DNA of 64,000 nt from Cupriavidus campinensis (GTDB taxonomy: Bacteria > Pseudomonadota > Gammaproteobacteria > Burkholderiales > Burkholderiaceae), in assembly GCF_905397395.1 (NCBI RefSeq), contig NZ_CAJPVH010000026.1:1-64000 (forward strand), in the 5' to 3' direction. The notes beneath the pieces are model-generated. The model was not told the origin of the DNA. It did not search any database and was given only the letters and a program-made list of their open reading frames with translations. Shown here piece after piece: positions 59,232 to 64,000 of the stretch (its first letter is position 1; the number at the start of each line of letters is the position of its first letter). The translations under genes were made by a program, and so were the position numbers.

Positions 59232-60212
59232 GTGGATCAATATTCCGACGGTAAAGTGCCCCGGATTGACTGGCTGAGCCAGCTCCTGCAGATGATCGAC
59301 ATCACCGGGCAACTGCAGGTGCGCTGCGTGTACGGCGCGCCATGGCGCGTGGCCTGGGACGAGTCCGCCGCGCACGAGATTCCCTATCACATGGTGCTGA
59401 AGGGACGGGCCGTCCTTGAAGATCCGCAGACGCGCGCGCTCACGGAGCTGTTGGCTGGCGATATCCTGTTGCTGCCTCACGGCGCGGCGCATGTGCTCCA
59501 CGATGGTAGCGGGCATGTGCCCGGGGCCACCTCCAATCGCCAGGGCTCCGCAGGCTGGACGCTTAGCGAGAATGACGGCAATGGCGAGCCCCTGGACATG
59601 CTCTGCGGACGGTTTTTCATCGGTCCCCCGCACGACCGGATGATTCGTGATTACCTGCCCGCAACGTTCGTGGTGCGGGCAACCGACGGCGGGGGTGCAG
59701 ACAATGTCTTGTCCGCCACCAAGGATCTGGCAAGGCTGATGGGGCTCATGCGCATGGAATGCGCCACCGACAAGCCGGGCGGATACGCCATGCTCAACGC
59801 GTTGAGTTTTGCACTGTTCACACTGGTGCTGCGCGCGGCGAGTGAATCGCAACAGTCCCCGGCAGGCTTGCTGGCGCTTGCCGGCCATCCACGACTGGCC
59901 CCGGCGATTTCGGCCATGTTCGCGGATCCGGCCCGACCCTGGAACCTGGCGGAGCTCGCCGAGCTGTGCAGCATGTCTCGCGCTACATTCATGCGGCATT
60001 TCCAGTCAAGTCTTGGGCGGTCGGCCAATGACCTGCTGACCGATATCCGGATGAGCCTGGCGGCCAACGCGCTGAGAAAGCCCGGAGCGACCACCGAAGC
60101 AGTGGCTGACTCGGTCGGCTACCGGTCCGTGGCGGCATTCCGGCGTGTGTTCACCGAGAAAATGAGCATGACCCCAGGGCAATGGCGCCGCCTGGCACGC
60201 CAGGGAACATGA
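59232..60212 (+). CDS. AraC-family regulator with cupin sensor domain
   Basis: 326 residues from GTG 59232 (GAGGCG upstream). The N-terminal half matches the cupin_6-type sensor (LKGRAVLEDPQT, LAGDILLLPHGAAHVLHDG); the C-terminal half has two AraC helix-turn-helix motifs (LAELCSMSRATFMRHFQSSLG; VADSVGYRSVAAFRRVF). Regulators of this form usually control a neighbouring redox or detoxification gene. Here they would be the AhpD-like gene upstream or the DUF417 gene downstream (inference). Confidence 0.92.
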   Translation: MDQYSDGKVPRIDWLSQLLQMIDITGQLQVRCVYGAPWRVAWDESAAHEIPYHMVLKGRAVLEDPQTRALTELLAGDILLLPHGAAHVLHDGSGHVPGATSNRQGSAGWTLSENDGNGEPLDMLCGRFFIGPPHDRMIRDYLPATFVVRATDGGGADNVLSATKDLARLMGLMRMECATDKPGGYAMLNALSFALFTLVLRAASESQQSPAGLLALAGHPRLAPAISAMFADPARPWNLAELAELCSMSRATFMRHFQSSLGRSANDLLTDIRMSLAANALRKPGATTEAVADSVGYRSVAAFRRVFTEKMSMTPGQWRRLARQGT

Positions 60213-60316
60213 TGCGCGCTGTGTTGATCCTTTTGCGCAGCTTATTGCGCCGATGCAGTCTCGAAATCGGTATCGCGTAGAGCTAGATTGAAAGCTCTAG
60301 CACCCGAGCAATCCGA

Positions 60317-60859
60317 ATGGAAAACCAAATGAGAACTCTTGCACACCAGCTTCGGCTGCAGATCGCCGAAAAGGGCGTTGAATCGCTGTCTATTCTGGCC
60401 CCCCTTAGATGGACGCTCGTCATCGTGTTCCTCTGGTTCGGCGGCATGAAGTTCACTGCCTACGAAGCCAATGGCATCGCGCCGTTTATCGCCAACAGCC
60501 CGATCATGAGCTGGATGCACATGCTGCTAGGCGTGCAAGGGGCGAGTTACGCAATTGGGATACTTGAACTGTCGACCGCGGTGGCGCTGATTCTTGGCGC
60601 GTTCCGGCCCATTTTCTCGGCATTGGGCGCTGCCATGTCGGCGGCAACCTACCTGATCACGCTTACCTTCTTCTTGAGCACTCCCGGTGTGGCGGAAGTG
60701 ACGGCGGGGGGATTTCCAGCCATCTCAGCGATGCCGGGTCAGTTCCTGCTCAAGGATCTTGTCTTGCTCGGTGCCTCGGTTTCCCTGCTTCTGGCGTCGG
60801 TCGAGGGCCAAGGGCGACTGGCAAGACCGGTCGATGATCTCGAACAGACGACGGCATGA
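60317..60859 (+). CDS. DUF417 (YkgB-type) membrane protein
   Basis: 180 residues with four hydrophobic helices (WTLVIVFLWFGGMKF, LLGVQGASYAIGILEL, AAMSAATYLITLTFFLS, DLVLLGASVSLLLAS) and the family hallmarks FGGMKFTAYEANGIAPFIANSP. YkgB-like proteins are inner-membrane proteins linked to hypochlorite and other oxidative stress in E. coli. The last 135 bp overlap, tail to tail, with the MocR-type gene on the other strand. Confidence 0.9.
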   Translation: MENQMRTLAHQLRLQIAEKGVESLSILAPLRWTLVIVFLWFGGMKFTAYEANGIAPFIANSPIMSWMHMLLGVQGASYAIGILELSTAVALILGAFRPIFSALGAAMSAATYLITLTFFLSTPGVAEVTAGGFPAISAMPGQFLLKDLVLLGASVSLLLASVEGQGRLARPVDDLEQTTA

Positions 60860-62227
60860 TGCGCCGACCTCCGCTTCGGGCGCGGTTGCAACCCCTAGCA
60901 GGAGGCCCGACGCCGCAGGGGATGGCGTGGCGAACCACTTCGATAGCGGCGACGGCGCCATGCCGAAATCCATCGCCTCCCGGGCGATCCGGGTATCGGG
61001 CGCGCCGTCCGGCAGCCTGAGCAGTATCGCCAGGCCCGCGGCGGTCCACGCAGCATCGCGGAGACGCAACTGCTCGCACAGCGCGTCACGTTGCGTGGAG
61101 TAAAGCCGCTTGAGACGGCGGATGCGACGGATGTAGTGGCCATCGCGCATGAACTGAGCCGTGGCGAGTTGGATGATCGGTGTGGGCGCAGGCGCAAGCG
61201 TTGCGGTGACCTCTGAGAACGGGGTGATCAGTTCCGCCGGCGCCACGACGAATCCAAGCCGCAGAGCCGGGCTGATGGTCTTGCTAAATGTGCCGATATG
61301 AATGACCCGGCCGGCTCCGCTCAGCGATGCCAAGGCGGGAGCCGCCCGGCCATCGAGCTGCAGTTCGCTGAGGTAGTCGTCTTCGATAATCCAGGCGTCG
61401 CTGGCAGCCGCCCATTCAAGTAGCTGCAGCCGTCGCGTCAACGACAGCGTCGAGCCCAACGGCGCTTGCTGCCCGGGCGTCACGACGGCCAACGCGGCAT
61501 CCGGCGCACGCTCGATGCCATATTCGACGTTGATGCCCTCGGCGTCCACGGGTACCGGAACGGCGGTCAGGCGTGCAAGCTCGAGGGCCTTGCGGGTGAC
61601 CATGAAGCCGGGTTCTTCCATCCAGGCCTTTTTGCCGTCCAGCCCCAGCACCCGCAGTGCGAGACCCAGGCCAGAGATGTAGCCAGAAGTGATGAAGACC
61701 TGATCAGGCAGGCAGTGCAGGTTTCTGGAAATGGCGAGATAGCTTGCAATCTCCCGACGCAGTGCGAGCTCGCCACGGGGATCGGGATATATCAATGACG
61801 AGAACGTGCCCGTTTTCAGTAGATTCGAAGAACGCGCGCGTGCGAAAAGCCGGTCAGGCAGCCCTTCCAGCGCCGGTATGCCGACCTGAAAGACAGCCGG
61901 TCCCGTGTTCATCTGGAGATAGGTACTCATGAATGACCCGGGCCGCGGCGCTTTTGGCTGGGCCACCGGTACGCGTGGCCTAGACGCGACGCGGGTGCCC
62001 CGTGCACCGAAGGTTTCGATGATCTGCGCGTCGGACAAACGTTCGTACGCCGCTTGTACCGTGCCGCGCGCTACACCGAGGCGCGCGGCCAGGTCTTGCC
62101 ATGAGGGCAGCCGGGTGCCAGGGGTGAGCACGCCCGAGTCTATCGCCCTGGCAATGCTCAGGCGAATCTGCTCCGACAGCGGAAGCTTGGCATTCCGGTC
62201 GAGACGAATTTGCAGCCTCGAATCCAT
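60725..62227 (-). CDS. MocR-type GntR/aminotransferase regulator
   Basis: 500 residues from ATG 62227 (TTG 62242 possible). An N-terminal GntR winged helix (about 5-75; LPSWQDLAARLGVARGTVQAAYERL), a linker, then a class I/II aminotransferase-like domain with the PLP-lysine region HIGTFSKTISPALRLGF. MocR proteins use PLP as effector and often regulate themselves and a divergent gene; the divergent AraC-type gene begins 44 bp away. The C-terminal end overlaps the DUF417 gene and has an unusual basic tail. Confidence 0.9.
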   Translation of the reverse strand: MDSRLQIRLDRNAKLPLSEQIRLSIARAIDSGVLTPGTRLPSWQDLAARLGVARGTVQAAYERLSDAQIIETFGARGTRVASRPRVPVAQPKAPRPGSFMSTYLQMNTGPAVFQVGIPALEGLPDRLFARARSSNLLKTGTFSSLIYPDPRGELALRREIASYLAISRNLHCLPDQVFITSGYISGLGLALRVLGLDGKKAWMEEPGFMVTRKALELARLTAVPVPVDAEGINVEYGIERAPDAALAVVTPGQQAPLGSTLSLTRRLQLLEWAAASDAWIIEDDYLSELQLDGRAAPALASLSGAGRVIHIGTFSKTISPALRLGFVVAPAELITPFSEVTATLAPAPTPIIQLATAQFMRDGHYIRRIRRLKRLYSTQRDALCEQLRLRDAAWTAAGLAILLRLPDGAPDTRIAREAMDFGMAPSPLSKWFATPSPAASGLLLGVATAPEAEVGASCRRLFEIIDRSCQSPLALDRRQKQGNRGTEQDKILEQELTRHR

Positions 62228-62271
62228 ATTGTCAGTACACAAGGTAGTTGAAAGTTGGCAGGAGACGGAAA

Positions 62272-63129
62272 GTGGTACGTATCGTCACGGACGTGCATCA
62301 GAGCCGAATCACCAGTACTTGGGCGAACACCGAGGTGGAAGTCTTCGAATACGGCGAGCTGCAGGACGTTGCCCGCCCGATCGGATCGCGGCGCGTGAGC
62401 CTGCGCGCAGCCTTGCGTGAGACCGGCGGTCGTATCGAGGCGCGCTACAAGCCATCGCAGTCGCTTGCCGACTGCTATCGCGGCAGCGACCACCTCAGCC
62501 TCATCGAGCAGGGCGGCGAGGCGTACGGCTATACCCGGTTCATTCGCGGCTTTCGCTGTGTGGCGATCCATTTCGACGATGCGCTGCTGGGCGAGGCTTG
62601 CGGCGTCGCCAGCGCGGCGGCCAATTTCCCGTCGCGCCTGATGTTCGAGAACAAGCCGATCTGGGCCATGGCCGACCGTCTGGCACTGGCGTGCGTCACG
62701 CCACGCAACGGGCAACAGCTCTACTGCGAAAGCCTCGTCGGCATGCTTGCCGTGGAAATTGCAGGACTGGGGACCACCGCGCCGCTGCTGAGCTGCAAGG
62801 GCGGACTCGCGCCGTTCAGGTTGCGCCGCATCCTCGACTACATCGAAGACCATCTTGGCGACAGTATCGCCATCACGGAACTGGCGGCGATGGCGGAAGT
62901 CAGCCTCCCGCATTTTATGCGGGCCTTCCGCGCCTCCACAGGCGAAGCGCCGTTGCGCTTCATCATGCGGCGACGGGTAGTCCATGCCACGCGGCTGCTG
63001 TTAGAAACTAGTAGGCCGCTGGCCACTATTGCGAATGTCTGCGGCTTCGCGGACCGCTCGCACATGACTACGTGCTTCCGGCGCATCGCCGGCAATACGC
63101 CAGCGCGCATTCGTCGCGAACGCTCGTGA
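62272..63129 (+). CDS. AraC-family transcriptional regulator
   Basis: 285 residues from GTG 62272 with GGAGACGGAA upstream; the frame extends to a weak TTG at 62248. N-terminal domain unassigned; C-terminal AraC domain with ITELAAMAEVSLPHFMRAFRASTGEAP and LATIANVCGFADRSHMTTCFRR. It shares a 44-bp promoter region with the MocR-type gene, so each may affect the other's expression. Confidence 0.9.
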   Translation: MVRIVTDVHQSRITSTWANTEVEVFEYGELQDVARPIGSRRVSLRAALRETGGRIEARYKPSQSLADCYRGSDHLSLIEQGGEAYGYTRFIRGFRCVAIHFDDALLGEACGVASAAANFPSRLMFENKPIWAMADRLALACVTPRNGQQLYCESLVGMLAVEIAGLGTTAPLLSCKGGLAPFRLRRILDYIEDHLGDSIAITELAAMAEVSLPHFMRAFRASTGEAPLRFIMRRRVVHATRLLLETSRPLATIANVCGFADRSHMTTCFRRIAGNTPARIRRERS

Positions 63130-63510
63130 GTAACATGGCAAGGCCACGCGTAGGTTCGATATGGAGAAAGGGGCGGCGGCTTCATGGCAGGAAGTTGTGT
63201 TGTGCATGATGGCGTGGTAGCCGATGGTATGCGAAGACGTTGGCGGGCTGTAGGCCCCATCGTCATTTAGCAGCACACTCGTGAACAACGTGATCAAGGA
63301 AGAAAACGCCAGCCAGGCCCGCCAGTCAATCGATAGTGGCAAAGAGTGGAAAGTGTGCTGTGGGAGCCACCAGCGTCTGACGGGCAATCGGGCGTCGACG
63401 GGGCCAGAAGCTGCCACCGGCGCAGAACGACCCTAAGGCGACCTTCGGTGTTGCCAACAGCGGTCATTCAAATGCTAGATTAACGATACTTGGCACTAGG
63501 CCCACAACAA
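63130..63510. other. intergenic stretch, nothing recognised
   Basis: No supported frame, RNA gene or repeat. Confidence 0.4.
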
Positions 63511-63903
63511 ATGGACATTCTCGACATCAAATCCTGCGATTCTCGGACGACACTGAGCTTCGCGGTGCATAGCCGCAATGCAGATGAAATCCGGTTTTTT
63601 GCGAGAATTTCTGATGCACCCTTCACAGGCGAAGTCCTCGCTTCCACGTACCACAACGGACCTCCGACCGAGTTTTTTGATGACCTGGCGAAAAATTGGA
63701 CCGGATGGGAAGGACAAAAAAGATGGGAGGCGATCGATGGCGAGTTGTCTTTGACCGCGACAACAACGTCGTTGGGGAACGTGACATTGGTCGTAATAAT
63801 GAGCGCTGACTCTGGCGATTACACCGCCTCAGCAATATTAAAATTCGAAGCCGGCAGCCTCGATTGCATCGCCGATGATGTTCGTTACTTGTTTCTGGTT
63901 TGA
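63511..63903 (+). CDS. DUF6228-like protein
   Basis: 130 residues from ATG 63511. It fits the DUF6228 style: an early beta-rich half, FFDDLAKNWTGWEGQKRWEAIDGELSL split over the centre, a run of beta strands and a C-terminal KFEAGSLDCIADDV. Cytoplasmic, single gene. The family has no known function; members often occur near toxin or immunity loci. Confidence 0.7.
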   Translation: MDILDIKSCDSRTTLSFAVHSRNADEIRFFARISDAPFTGEVLASTYHNGPPTEFFDDLAKNWTGWEGQKRWEAIDGELSLTATTTSLGNVTLVVIMSADSGDYTASAILKFEAGSLDCIADDVRYLFLV

Positions 63904-64000
63904 CTGAAAAAACATCCGGTATCCCGACATAGCATCCCGTATCGAACGACGGTTCCTGGCTGCGGATTCAACATCTACTCATAACCACGGCCAGCGTAGA

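Overview
The window looks like a chromosomal stretch of a high-GC betaproteobacterium of the Burkholderiaceae, most likely Cupriavidus or a close Ralstonia relative. This is inferred from composition, from the style of the regulators and pilin, and from the Rhs and IS91 types; no rRNA or other taxonomic marker is present. Compositionally typical host DNA (about 1-16 kb, 32.4-35 kb, 38-64 kb) is interrupted by a mosaic accessory region (about 16-32.4 kb) and by one IS91-type element (35.7-37.8 kb).

Layout. 0.5-13 kb: an EF-hand protein, a GAF-GGDEF cyclase, a LysR regulator, a membrane GGDEF cyclase, a three-gene signalling operon (OmpR-type regulator, LysM-FecR secreted protein, CHASE2 histidine kinase), an ABC-F ATPase and a metallo-beta-lactamase-fold hydrolase. 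13-16 kb: an integrase-like gene that appears to lack its catalytic tyrosine, followed by a type IV pilin gene behind a near-perfect sigma-54 promoter with three phased inverted repeats. 16-18 kb: small phage-like regulators and gene fragments. 18-26 kb: a 1253-aa protein with a possible nuclease-like N-terminus, a 5'-truncated Rhs toxin gene with its probable immunity gene, and an immunity-like gene broken by an amber codon.

26.4-32.4 kb: the most interesting part. Four genes read leftwards: an OLD-family ATPase/TOPRIM nuclease, a small UvrD-type helicase overlapping it by 8 nt (together Gabija-like), a reverse transcriptase, and a zinc-finger protein with an RMF-like tail. Arrays of 17-bp sites resembling transposon ends flank the block, but no transposase is inside. 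I propose a mobile, probably anti-phage cassette that joins a Gabija-like pair with a reverse transcriptase.

32.5-35 kb: a VIT-like membrane protein, an outer-membrane protein and a periplasmic ClpP-like/LprI-like fusion. 38.4-54.5 kb: a type I secretion operon with an HlyB-type exporter (frameshifted as given), an HlyD-type adaptor, a secreted protein of unknown role and a 3866-aa RTX protein whose end carries two 1566-bp (522-residue) tandem units. No TolC gene is nearby.

55-64 kb: two lipoproteins, then a LysR / nitroreductase / AhpD-like / AraC / DUF417 group, a MocR-type regulator divergent from a second AraC regulator, and a DUF6228-like protein. The redox enzymes and regulators suggest a response to reactive electrophiles or quinones (inference).
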